Of a stretch of DNA of 33,469 bases, positions 14,899 to 22,528 are shown piece after piece. The translations under genes were made by a program, and so were the position numbers. Every line of letters begins with the position of its first letter. The stretch's first letter is position 1. Source of the DNA: Treponemataceae bacterium (GTDB lineage: Bacteria; Spirochaetota; Spirochaetia; Treponematales; Treponemataceae). The notes under the pieces are model-generated. The model did not search any database, was not told the origin of the DNA, and was given only the letters and a program-made list of their open reading frames with translations. Location of the stretch: NCBI GenBank assembly GCA_024402435.1, contig JAKSTU010000026.1, positions 1-33,469 on the forward strand, written 5' to 3'.

Positions 14899-16398
14899 AT
14901 GACCCCTTTACAGAACTATCTTGAAAACACACCGAAAGACAAATGGAATGATTCCATGATTGCCTATGTTTCCAATCTGCAGAAAGTTGCAGAAGTCGGT
15001 CCGGACATTGCAGCTTCTGTTGTAAATGAACTTGAGAACCAGAGAAGTCACCTTAAGCTGGTTGCTTCTGAAAACTACTGTTCTCTCTCTGTTCAGGCAG
15101 CAATGGGAAACCTTCTTACAGACAAATATGCAGAAGGATATCCGGAACATCGTTATTACGGCGGTTGTGTAAACGTTGATGCTGTAGAAAACACTGCAGC
15201 CCGGGAAGCAGAAAAACTTTTCGGTGCGGATTACGCTTATGTTCAGCCTCATTCCGGTGCTGATACAAATCTGGTTGCATACTGGGCAATTCTTTCTGCA
15301 AAAGTTGAAACTCCGACTCTTGAAGAATTGGGCGTAAAATCACTTAACGACCTGACTGCAGAACAGTTTGACGATTTGCGCAAAAAGTTCGGAAACCAGA
15401 AACTGATGGGCTTGGATTATTCTTGCGGCGGTCACCTGACTCACGGTTACAAGATGAATGTTTCTGCACGTATGTTTGAAAGTCATCCTTATGGAGTAAG
15501 TCCTGAAACAGGTCTTCTTGACTATGATCAGATTGAAAAACAGGCAATGGAAGTAAAACCGCTGATTCTTCTCACCGGTTATTCTGCATATCCGCGCAAG
15601 ATCAACTTCAAGCGCTTCCGTGACATTGCAGACAAATGCGGTGCAGTTCTTATGGTAGACATGGCTCACTTTGCAGGTCTGGTTGCAGGAAAAGTTTTTG
15701 AAGGCGATTATGATCCCGTAAAATGGGCTGACATTGTTACGACAACTACTCACAAAACTCTGCGTGGTCCGCGTGGTGCAATGATTCTCTGCAAGAAAGA
15801 ATTTGCTGACTATGTGAACAAAGGCTGCCCCATGGTTCTTGGCGGACCGCTGCCTCACGTTATGGCCGCAAAAGCAATTGCTTTTAAGGAAGCAAACACA
15901 CCGGCCTATCAGGAATATGCTCAGAACATTGTAAAGAATGCGGCCGCTTTGGCAGAAGCTCTCAAGACATACAATATTCCTCTGCAGACAGGCGGCACTG
16001 ACAATCACCTGATGCTGGCCGATGTTACAGTTTATGGCCTCACAGGAAAACAGGCAGAAGCCGCACTTTTTGAATGCGGAATCACAGCCAATGCAAACGC
16101 TTTGCCCTATGACAAAAACGGCGCATGGTGGACAAGCGGTGTCCGTTTGGGAACTCCTGCTCTGACAACACTGGGAATGAACACGGAGGACATGAAGGAA
16201 GTTGCTTCAATTGTAGACTTTGTTCTCAAAAACACAAAACCCGGTCTTACAAAAGAAGGAAAACCTGCAAAAGGAAAAATCCAGATTTCTGACGAAACAA
16301 AACAGGCTGCCCGTGCACGCGTAAATGCGCTGCTGAGTGCTCATGTATTGTATCCTGAATTGGATTTGGACTTCCTGAAAAAGGAATTTGTTAAATAA
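14899..16398 (+). CDS. glyA: Serine hydroxymethyltransferase
   Basis: PLP enzyme interconverting serine and glycine while charging tetrahydrofolate with a one-carbon unit; cytoplasmic. 499 residues from ATG 14899. Visible signatures: LVASENYCS, LLTDKYAEGYP, YYGG, GGHLTHG, VDMAHFAGLVA and the PLP-lysine motif TTTTHKTLRGPRG (Lys about 286). Compared with E. coli GlyA there is an extra segment of about 30 residues before GGHLTHG (roughly 131-173, containing LGVKSLNDLTAEQFDDLRKK). This matches my recollection of longer GlyA proteins in some non-proteobacterial groups. An in-frame TTG at 14863 would add 12 residues but has no ribosome site, and ATG 14899 is preceded by AAGG. The gene is monocistronic with its own promoter and terminator. 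Confidence 0.96.
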   Translation: MTPLQNYLENTPKDKWNDSMIAYVSNLQKVAEVGPDIAASVVNELENQRSHLKLVASENYCSLSVQAAMGNLLTDKYAEGYPEHRYYGGCVNVDAVENTAAREAEKLFGADYAYVQPHSGADTNLVAYWAILSAKVETPTLEELGVKSLNDLTAEQFDDLRKKFGNQKLMGLDYSCGGHLTHGYKMNVSARMFESHPYGVSPETGLLDYDQIEKQAMEVKPLILLTGYSAYPRKINFKRFRDIADKCGAVLMVDMAHFAGLVAGKVFEGDYDPVKWADIVTTTTHKTLRGPRGAMILCKKEFADYVNKGCPMVLGGPLPHVMAAKAIAFKEANTPAYQEYAQNIVKNAAALAEALKTYNIPLQTGGTDNHLMLADVTVYGLTGKQAEAALFECGITANANALPYDKNGAWWTSGVRLGTPALTTLGMNTEDMKEVASIVDFVLKNTKPGLTKEGKPAKGKIQISDETKQAARARVNALLSAHVLYPELDLDFLKKEFVK

Positions 16399-16436
16399 AC
16401 TGAAATAATTTTTCAGCCGGTGCTTTTGCCGGACGA

Positions 16437-16482
16437 GGCTGTCCTGAGGATGTTTCTGACTTCTCAAGGGCAGCTTTTTTTT
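16437..16482 (+). terminator. Terminator of glyA
   Basis: GGCTGTCCTGAG pairs with CTCAAGGGCAGC (one bulged A and one G-U), followed by T8. Two smaller hairpins lie between the stop codon and this stem. Confidence 0.85.
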
Positions 16483-16497
16483 GCTTCGGACTGATTT

Positions 16498-17640
16498 TTA
16501 CTCCGACAATTTCCGGACAACAGAAAGGGCGGCTTCTGCCATACGTTCATAGCCGATTCTGCTTGGATGAAGATGGTCTCCGCTGTCGCAGTCGGCGGCA
16601 AAAGCTTTGGGATTGTCCGGTTTTTCTACGGCTTCTGCAAAATCTATGCATCCGTCTGCATCAGGATTTGCCCGCAAAAAATCATTGAAACCGTTTTTCA
16701 GTTCTTCACGGAAATCCGCATAAGTACGCCAGCCTTCAATGGGAAGCAGTGTGCCGAGAAAAACTTTGAGTCCGTATTTTTTCGCAGTTTTAATGTACCA
16801 GTTCATGCCCTTTTCCAGTTCTTCTGCAGTCGGAAGATCGCTCATACGCCTGAAAGGGTTGACATCAGTTCCCACCGGATGAATTATGTCGTTGATTCCC
16901 TGCTGAATAATCACGGCTTCTGCACCGTCGGAAGGAACTTCGTGTTCAAACCGGTTTTTTCCCATAAGTCCGTAGGATTCATAAGTGATGCATGAATACT
17001 GCCGCAAAATTCTTGACCCGCTTGTGGCTCGCCGTATTACGGAATAGTTTTCAATTCCGTTCTCTTTGAGTTTCTGCATGAGAATATCCGGCCAGTCCTG
17101 GGCTGTAATTGAATCTCCGTAGCAGACAAGGGCTTTGTTCTGTTCTTCCGTAAAGATTGAAACATTGCTCAGAAAATAGCAGATGTTGGTTTTGCGGGAA
17201 ATGTTGATATCCCAGTCCCGTTCTTCAGTCAGATTGCCGATTCCGAAACGGCCCCCGGAAAGAGGACCCTGAACATAAACTGCAGAACGCATCTGTGTAT
17301 AATCCTTTAAGTAAAAACTGATGCTGATTGTCTGTCCGTTCTTTATGTTGACCGGCACCGGATCTGAAAGGACTGTTCCGCCTGCCGGAATTTCTGCAAA
17401 CAGTTCGTTGCTGAAAGTCACCGTGTAAAAATCATTTTCCAGAAGGACGGATGTTCTTTCAATTCTGATTGAATCCGTACCGCAGTAATTGTCAAAAGTC
17501 AGGCGGATTCTGTTTCCGTCAAAGGGACAGAAAACCGGATATCTTAATGTTATGTTTTTTGAGTAACTTTCCGGTCTGTTTTCCGCGATTGAAACTGCGT
17601 TTCCCCACATAGCAACCCATTTGCTGAATTTCTTTTCCAT
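16498..17640 (-). CDS. SGNH/GDSL-family hydrolase
   Basis: An esterase/lipase-fold hydrolase, 380 residues from ATG 17640. The N-terminal half is a beta-sandwich-like domain beginning KFSKWVAMWGNA. The C-terminal half is the SGNH domain with all four blocks: CYGDSIT (nucleophile Ser about 177), RRATSGSR (block II Gly), QQGINDI (block III Asn) and GDHLHPS (block V Asp/His). It may deacetylate or de-esterify a polysaccharide; the substrate is unknown. No signal peptide is seen from this start. Upstream in-frame ATGs, up to 17769, would add 43 non-conserved-looking residues, so I prefer 17640. It lacks a Shine-Dalgarno; a TACAAT (17654-17649) sits eight bases upstream. Divergent from the nuclease gene. 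Confidence 0.82.
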   Translation of the reverse strand: MEKKFSKWVAMWGNAVSIAENRPESYSKNITLRYPVFCPFDGNRIRLTFDNYCGTDSIRIERTSVLLENDFYTVTFSNELFAEIPAGGTVLSDPVPVNIKNGQTISISFYLKDYTQMRSAVYVQGPLSGGRFGIGNLTEERDWDINISRKTNICYFLSNVSIFTEEQNKALVCYGDSITAQDWPDILMQKLKENGIENYSVIRRATSGSRILRQYSCITYESYGLMGKNRFEHEVPSDGAEAVIIQQGINDIIHPVGTDVNPFRRMSDLPTAEELEKGMNWYIKTAKKYGLKVFLGTLLPIEGWRTYADFREELKNGFNDFLRANPDADGCIDFAEAVEKPDNPKAFAADCDSGDHLHPSRIGYERMAEAALSVVRKLSE

Positions 17641-17713
17641 AATAAAGCATTGTACAAATTTTTTTCCGTTGTTTCCATGCGGCATTACCAAAACTGATTT
17701 TGCAATACTGGAT

Positions 17714-17742
17714 TTGACGAGGGTGGAGAATTGCGGTAACAT
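17714..17742 (+). promoter_or_regulatory. Promoter of the NUC1 nuclease gene
   Basis: TTGACG (17714-17719), 17 bp, TAACAT (17737-17742), with +1 near 17749 and AGGA seven bases before the ATG at 17782. It lies in the region upstream of the divergent SGNH gene. Confidence 0.55.
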
Positions 17743-17781
17743 TAAAAAAATCTCCAAAATCTCAAGCAAAAGGAAATTACC

Positions 17782-18852
17782 ATGGCTGACCAGAAAAAAA
17801 CAACAAAGAAAACCTCTTCTTCACGCAAGAGTTCTTCAAAAAAGACTGCCAGAACTCCTGAACAGATTCTGAAAATCCTTCTTATTATTGTGATTGTTGT
17901 AGGGCTGATTTTCGGCATTGATTATGTGGCTCAGAAAAATGACATTCATAATCCTGTTACAGATGCGGTTCATGTTGTAAAAGTCCGTATTGAATCAATT
18001 TTTGCTGATTTTATTGATCAGGCGCTTCCTGAAGAAAATGCGCCTTCTGCAGCCGGTTCTGTTCCTGTAGAAACTTTTACTGCTGACGGACAGATTATTT
18101 TCCCTGACAGCCTTGAGATTCCGGTTTGTGCCGGCAGTACCAGTTCCACAGGAAAAGCTGAAGACCATGAAATCCGTCGTTTCCAGAATTATGTGGTCTG
18201 TTATCGTGAAAGTTACGAGCAGGCCGAGTGGGCAGCCTATTGTCTTGAAAAATCAGAGCTTGTAAAAAATGCAAACCGTGGGGACGACTTCCGTGCTGAT
18301 CCTGAAATTTCAACCGGGTCAGCAACTCTTTCCGATTATCGTGGCAGCGGTTATGACAGAGGACACCTGGCACCCGCCGCAGACTTTGCCTTCAGTGAAG
18401 AAGCAATGAGCGAATCATTCTATTTGAGCAATATGAGTCCTCAGGCTGGAGATCTTAACAGAATAACTTGGCAGTATCTTGAAGGACAGGTGCGTACTTG
18501 GGCGGAAACTTACGGCCGTGTTTATGTAGTTACCGGTCCTGTCCTTGAAAAGGATGCTTCCCAGTACGATTCAATCGGCAAAAACAAAGTTTCTGTGCCT
18601 GAATATTATTACAAGGTTCTGCTGGCTCCTCTTTATGCTGACGAAGCTGATGCTCAGTCTCCCGAATCTGCAGTGGCGGCTCAGGCAATCGCCTTTATTC
18701 TGCCCAACTCAAAGTGCGACAAGTCTTTCTGGGATTACGCAGTTTCCATTGACGAAGTTGAACGCCGCACAGGACTTGACTTTTTTGCAATCATGGCTGA
18801 TTCGCTTGAGAACAGTCTTGAGGCAAATGATTCAGTTGCTTCCTGGAGATGA
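17782..18852 (+). CDS. Membrane-anchored DNA/RNA non-specific endonuclease (NUC1)
   Basis: A 356-residue beta-beta-alpha-metal nuclease. A Lys/Ser/Thr-rich cytoplasmic tail (1-28) precedes a membrane segment (about 30-49, ILLIIVIVVGLIFGI), then a spacer and the catalytic domain outside the membrane (about 130-345). The hallmark YDRGHLAPAAD is present (Asp192, Arg193, Gly194, His195), followed by LSNMSPQAGDLNRITW, which supplies the expected metal-binding Asn. It looks active. Extracytoplasmic location suggests nucleic-acid scavenging, fitting a host-associated organism, though this is inferred. The start is well placed. It is convergent with the LysE gene across an 88-bp gap containing an interrupted inverted repeat (GCATCCTCA/TGAGGATGC). 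Confidence 0.88.
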   Translation: MADQKKTTKKTSSSRKSSSKKTARTPEQILKILLIIVIVVGLIFGIDYVAQKNDIHNPVTDAVHVVKVRIESIFADFIDQALPEENAPSAAGSVPVETFTADGQIIFPDSLEIPVCAGSTSSTGKAEDHEIRRFQNYVVCYRESYEQAEWAAYCLEKSELVKNANRGDDFRADPEISTGSATLSDYRGSGYDRGHLAPAADFAFSEEAMSESFYLSNMSPQAGDLNRITWQYLEGQVRTWAETYGRVYVVTGPVLEKDASQYDSIGKNKVSVPEYYYKVLLAPLYADEADAQSPESAVAAQAIAFILPNSKCDKSFWDYAVSIDEVERRTGLDFFAIMADSLENSLEANDSVASWR

Positions 18853-18940
18853 GCTGCCGCATCCTCAAAAATCTTTAATGGAACGGAACAGTGAATGAGG
18901 ATGCAGCTGATTGTCGAATGATCGGCGAATGATCGGCGGA

Positions 18941-19576
18941 TCAATAAAAAACGGAAGAAAGCAGGCTGACGGCGCAGGCAAGAAGTGACAGTGCCATGAT
19001 GATGTTTACCAGTTTTGTGTGGTTGATGAAGAAGCGGCGGAGTGCTACTCCCGTAAAAAGCCACACAAGATTGCAGCCGGTTCCGATCAGTGGAAGACAG
19101 GCTCCGATAAGAAGCAGTGCCCACAGACTCTGATTGTATGGAAGTACGAAGGCTCCCAGTTCCGTAAGGCATGAAAGAATCACTTTTGCGTTGGTAATGT
19201 TCACAAGAAATCCGGTCCAGAAGTTCGGGCCGCTCTTGTCCGTTTTTTCCCCGTCAGAATCTTTTGGGTTGGATTCCCTTTCGGAATAATCGGCCTTAAG
19301 CATTTTTACCGCAAGAAATGCCAGATAGAAACATCCTGCAATTGAAAGATATTTTACGTATTCATTCAGGAGTGTTCCTGCAAAATAGCAGAGAAGGGCT
19401 GACACCATCGCATCAATGTAGAATCCGGTAAGCAGTCCGCTCCATTGTCTTAGAGCCGGCTTGCGTCCGTGCTGAATTGCTTCTGCAAGAGAACAAAGGT
19501 TTGCGGGGCCTGGCGTTATCCCCATCGTAACACAATATAACAGAAAAGAAGGAACAATTCCCAATGGCATGATCAT
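18941..19576 (-). CDS. LysE/RhtB-family amino-acid exporter
   Basis: A 211-residue integral inner-membrane protein with about six hydrophobic segments. The family signature TPGPANL is in the first helix, followed by a GRKPALRQWSGLLTGF loop, a cytoplasmic acidic loop (about 95-115, SERESNPKDSDGEKTDKSG), then FWTGFLVNITNAKVIL, the typical G(F/L)L.N..NPK segment with N-A-K in place of N-P-K. Substrate cannot be assigned. ATG 19576 and ATG 19570 are both possible. No Shine-Dalgarno; TATACT on the minus strand (19588-19583) would place +1 exactly on 19576, so a leaderless transcript is likely. Divergent from flgF. Confidence 0.83.
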   Translation of the reverse strand: MIMPLGIVPSFLLYCVTMGITPGPANLCSLAEAIQHGRKPALRQWSGLLTGFYIDAMVSALLCYFAGTLLNEYVKYLSIAGCFYLAFLAVKMLKADYSERESNPKDSDGEKTDKSGPNFWTGFLVNITNAKVILSCLTELGAFVLPYNQSLWALLLIGACLPLIGTGCNLVWLFTGVALRRFFINHTKLVNIIMALSLLACAVSLLSSVFY

Positions 19577-19631
19577 GTGGTCAGTATACAGAATTGTTTA
19601 ATCAATACCAGTAGTTTTTTTTCGTTTTTTC

Positions 19632-19658
19632 TAAACTCCTTTTCACGAATCCCGATAA
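19632..19658 (+). promoter_or_regulatory. Sigma-28 (FliA) promoter of flgF-flgG
   Basis: TAAA (19632-19635), exactly 15 bp, CCCGATAA (19651-19658): 4/4 and 7/8 to the enterobacterial FliA consensus TAAA-N15-GCCGATAA. +1 is expected near 19665, just before a small hairpin (GAAGC-GTAT-GCTTC, 19666-19679) that precedes the GGGGG ribosome site. Confidence 0.75.
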
Positions 19659-19692
19659 TCAAGGTGAAGCGTATGCTTCGTGGGGGTACATT

Positions 19693-20490
19693 ATGATAAG
19701 AGGCTGGTATACCGGTGCATCGGGAATGCAGGCTCAGCAGAACAGACTTGACGCAATTGCAAACAATCTTGCAAACGTTGACACAACCGGCTACAAAAAA
19801 GACGTGGCCGTAAGCAAATCATTTACAGAATTACTTATCCGCCGCACCAATGACGACGGAATCATTACAAACAGCCTTGGTTCCTATGATGTGGCACCTG
19901 TTGTGGGCACATTGGGACTCGGGGTAGAAACAAACGAACTTTACACGGATTTTGTCCAGGGTTCTCTCAAAGAAACCGGAAGCACTACGGACATGGCTTT
20001 GAACAATCAGGGCTTTTTTGCTGTTCAGACACCTTATGGAGAGCGTTACACACGCAACGGAAACTTCATGATCGGCAAAGAAGGGCTTCTTGAGACAAAA
20101 GACGGTTACCCTGTAATGGGTGAAAAAGGATACATCAACGTTCAGGACAAAAATTTCCTTGTAAATCAGGACGGAATTCTTTACGACCAGGAAACAATGG
20201 AAGAAATTGAGCGTTTCAAACTTGTGCGCTTTGACAACGAGCGTTATCTGTCAAAACTTGGAGACAGTCTTTATGCAGCAACTGACGTAACCGGCGAAGC
20301 TTATGTTGCCGAAGGTGACGAGCGGCCTCAGGTGATGCAGACATATCTCGAAAGTTCCAATGTCAACGTGGTAAACGAAATGGTTCAGATGATTGAAGTG
20401 AACCGCGCTTATGAAGCAAATCAGAAAGTAATCAGTGCTGAAGACACGATGATGTCCACTTTGTGGAGCCGTGTTGCCGTACGCAGCTGA
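19693..20490 (+). CDS. flgF: Flagellar proximal-rod protein FlgF-like
   Basis: A 265-residue axial protein of the periplasmic flagellar rod, exported by the flagellar type III system, so no signal peptide. The N-terminal rod signature is intact (ASGMQAQQNRLDAIANNLANVDTTGYKK), as is the central D1 domain (GFFAVQTPYGERYTRNGNF), and the C-terminal helix ends SNVNVVNEMVQMIEVNRAYEANQKVI. The first residues MIRGWYTGASGM and the low-complexity-free middle favour FlgF over FlgG; treponemes carry two adjacent FlgG-like genes and this is the first. It is followed 13 bases later by flgG and is probably transcribed by sigma-28. Confidence 0.88.
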   Translation: MIRGWYTGASGMQAQQNRLDAIANNLANVDTTGYKKDVAVSKSFTELLIRRTNDDGIITNSLGSYDVAPVVGTLGLGVETNELYTDFVQGSLKETGSTTDMALNNQGFFAVQTPYGERYTRNGNFMIGKEGLLETKDGYPVMGEKGYINVQDKNFLVNQDGILYDQETMEEIERFKLVRFDNERYLSKLGDSLYAATDVTGEAYVAEGDERPQVMQTYLESSNVNVVNEMVQMIEVNRAYEANQKVISAEDTMMSTLWSRVAVRS

Positions 20491-20503
20491 TAGGAGGTTC
20501 TAG

Positions 20504-21298
20504 ATGGTAAGAAGTTTATGGACAGCTGCTACCGGAATGAACGGTCAGCAGAACAGTATTGATGTTATTTCAAACAACCTTTCAAACGTAAATACGACCG
20601 GATACAAAAAACAGCGTGCTGAATTTGAGGATCTGGTTTATCAGAATGTAAAACTCGCAGGAACTCCCGCTACCGAAGACACGATCAAGCCGGTAGGAAT
20701 TCAGATGGGAACCGGTGTAAAACTTGCATCAACCCAGCGCATGTTTACACAGGGAAACCTGCAGAATACGGAAAACACTACGGACATTGCAGTTGTCGGC
20801 GAAGGATTTTTCCGCGTGCAGCAGTACGACGGTTCTTTTGCTTACACACGTGACGGTTCTTTCAAAGTGGATTCCAACGGTCAGCTTGTTACTTCCAACG
20901 GTTATCGTGTAATGCCGGAAGTGATTCTGCCCGAAGATTTCAGAATTGATACGCTCAACATCAGTTCCACAGGCCGCATTACAGTTGAGGCCGGTGCTGA
21001 TGACACACCCATAGAAGTGGGACAGTTGGAACTGTACCGCTTTGCAAATCCTGCAGGCCTTGAAGCAAACGGCGACAATCTTTTTGTTGTAAGCAATGCT
21101 TCCGGCATGGCAATCGCCAGTCGTCCCGGTCAGGAAGGTATGGGTACCGTAAAGCAGAAATACTTGGAAATGTCCAACGTTTCCGTAGTAAATGAAATGG
21201 TGCAGATGATTGTTGCCCAGCGTGCCTATGAATTCAGTTCAAAGGCAATCCAGACAAGTGACAACATGCTTCAGACGGCTACCAGTCTGAAACGGTAA
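20504..21298 (+). CDS. flgG: Flagellar distal-rod protein FlgG
   Basis: A 264-residue distal rod protein, paralogous to the preceding gene. It has the FlgG-type start MVRSLWTAATGM, the rod signature NSIDVISNNLSNVNTTGYKK, a QMGTGVKLASTQRMFTQGNL segment typical of FlgG, GFFRVQQYDGSFAYTRDG, and the C-terminal MSNVSVVNEMVQMIVAQRAYEFSSKAIQTSD. It forms the part of the rod that joins the hook. GGAGG lies upstream of the ATG. It is co-transcribed with flgF, and the operon is closed by a strong terminator. Confidence 0.95.
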   Translation: MVRSLWTAATGMNGQQNSIDVISNNLSNVNTTGYKKQRAEFEDLVYQNVKLAGTPATEDTIKPVGIQMGTGVKLASTQRMFTQGNLQNTENTTDIAVVGEGFFRVQQYDGSFAYTRDGSFKVDSNGQLVTSNGYRVMPEVILPEDFRIDTLNISSTGRITVEAGADDTPIEVGQLELYRFANPAGLEANGDNLFVVSNASGMAIASRPGQEGMGTVKQKYLEMSNVSVVNEMVQMIVAQRAYEFSSKAIQTSDNMLQTATSLKR

Positions 21299-21329
21299 TA
21301 GCACCGGATAATCAAACAGTTTTTTATAA

Positions 21330-21385
21330 GGCGGCTTTGCGGCAAACAATGTAACCCCACCCATCGCAAAGTCGCCTTTTTTTTT
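21330..21385 (+). terminator. Terminator of flgF-flgG
   Basis: A 12-bp stem GGCGGCTTTGCG (21330-21341) / CGCAAAGTCGCC (21365-21376) with one G-U, a 23-nt loop and T9. It separates the rod genes from the inserted GNAT gene. Confidence 0.92.
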
Positions 21386-21442
21386 CCTGTAAGTTTTGGT
21401 CCGCTGGTGACGCGGAATTTTCAAGTTCTTATCGGAGGTTTT

Positions 21443-22201
21443 ATGCTGATTCAATTACCTGAAGAAAAAAAAGAATCCGTTATCGGCTTGTTCAAGAACA
21501 GACAGCCGAATAATTCTGCATTGTGGTGTTATTTTGAAGGAAAAATGCCCGGCAGAACTTTTGTTGACAATGCCGATTCTCCCTCAAAAGCAATCTGCAG
21601 ACTTGACATGAGCTGGACCTACATCAGTGACGGGGCGGATTTCAAATGGATTGAAGAAACACTGCGGGAAATTATCAGACAGGATTGGATTCAGGTGATT
21701 TGGGTTCCTTCAAGAAGAGGAATCTATCCGTTGCAGGGTGTCGGAAAAGTAATACCAAGGTTTGAATATACAGAAAGAATAGAATCTGCAAAACAGCCTC
21801 GACCAGTTGAAATTTCTCCATTTACTGCGGAATTGTTTGATAAACTTGAAACCGGTTATAAAAACTGGCATTTGCAGAATTACGGCTCCAAAGAAGAATT
21901 CCTTAAAAAAACATACGGATTCTATGCAGTTGAAAACGGAGAAATCTGCTGTGAATGTGAATCGGCTTTTACTGCAAAAGGATTTACTGAAATCGGGATT
22001 TATACATTCGAAAAATATCGCAGACAGGGTTATGCTTTTGCAGCATGTCTTCACACTCTTAAGGAACTGGACGAAAAAGGATTGAAAGCAATCTGGGCCT
22101 GTGACGCGGAAAACCTGGAATCTGTGAAACTTGCGGAAAGCCTCGGATTTGTTAATCCCGTTGAATACGATTTCATCTATTTTCCTCATCAGGAAAACTG
22201 A
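21443..22201 (+). CDS. GNAT-family N-acetyltransferase
   Basis: A 252-residue cytoplasmic acyl-CoA-dependent acetyltransferase of the two-part GNAT_acetyltran type. The N-terminal half is an unrecognised regulatory or substrate domain (WCYFEGKMPGRTFVDN, ICRLDMSWTYISD). The C-terminal half carries GNAT motif A (IGIYTFEKYRRQGYAFA, with the acetyl-CoA pyrophosphate loop R-R-Q-G-Y-A) and motif B (ACDAENLESVKLAESLGF). The substrate is unknown. ATG 21443 follows GGAGG at six bases, while an upstream in-frame ATG at 21407 has no such site. It lies between the flgG terminator and the flgJ-like gene, apparently as an insertion into the rod cluster. Confidence 0.83.
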   Translation: MLIQLPEEKKESVIGLFKNRQPNNSALWCYFEGKMPGRTFVDNADSPSKAICRLDMSWTYISDGADFKWIEETLREIIRQDWIQVIWVPSRRGIYPLQGVGKVIPRFEYTERIESAKQPRPVEISPFTAELFDKLETGYKNWHLQNYGSKEEFLKKTYGFYAVENGEICCECESAFTAKGFTEIGIYTFEKYRRQGYAFAACLHTLKELDEKGLKAIWACDAENLESVKLAESLGFVNPVEYDFIYFPHQEN

Positions 22202-22298
22202 TTTGAGCATTGACAGTTTTCAACAAATTATTTTTTCTTCCGGGGATATCCCTTTACTGATACTAAATAATCATGTTTATAAAAATACGGGAAGGAAG

Positions 22299-22425
22299 GC
22301 AGCGACTGACAAAAACACTCGCAAGGCGGAATAATGGTTTCTTTAACGCCTTGCGCATGTAGCGACGCTAGCTAGCGGTTTTGTCAGTTGATGCCAGAAT
22401 GGTAGTATTTTTTACTTCTATTCTG
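22299..22425 (+). repeat. Folded intergenic element (three-way junction plus adjoining hairpin)
   Basis: The spacer 22202-22480 holds no gene but is strongly structured. The outer arms ACTGACAAAA... (22305-22316 region) and GTTTTGTCAGT (22378-22388) pair. Inside are CGCAAGGCG/CGCCTTGCG (22320-22328 with 22347-22355, 9 bp perfect) and the palindrome CGCTAGCTAGCG (22366-22377) overlapping TAGCGACGCTA (22360-22370). A further hairpin, CAGAATGGTAGT/ACTTCTATTCTG (22395-22406 with 22414-22425), abuts it. Function unknown: MITE-like relic, recombination site or structured RNA. Confidence 0.5.
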
Positions 22426-22480
22426 ATTTTGACCGAGAAGGAATATTCCCGTTTTTCTTCCTGAACTTTTGTATTTGGCC

Positions 22481-22508
22481 TAAAGTGATTTTTTTCCTAT
22501 GCCGAAAA
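22481..22508 (+). promoter_or_regulatory. Sigma-28 (FliA) promoter of the flgJ-like gene
   Basis: TAAA (22481-22484), 16 bp, GCCGAAAA (22501-22508): 4/4 and 7/8 to the FliA consensus, one base over the usual 15-bp spacer. +1 near 22515 excludes the ATG at 22499 from the message and supports the ATG at 22529, which has GGGGA six bases upstream. Confidence 0.65.
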
Positions 22509-22528
22509 TTCAGACAGTGGGGATTACT

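Noticed and set aside
15340..16008. 222-codon open frame antisense to glyA
   Set aside because: Composition (Cys/His/Ile-rich) is what the complement of conserved glyA codons gives; no start signal and no family resemblance.
17641..17769. N-terminal extension of the SGNH hydrolase to 17769
   Set aside because: The added residues look like translated promoter region, and the domain-typical start (KFSKWVAMWGNA) follows ATG 17640.
18915..18936. Direct repeat GAATGATCGGC (two copies) between the nuclease and LysE genes
   Set aside because: Only two short copies in a small convergent gap; likely local duplication without a function that can be argued.
22299..22394. Integron attC site
   Set aside because: The folded form is suggestive, but the expected RYYYAAC and GTTRRRY boxes are not found at the ends on either strand, and no integrase lies in the window.
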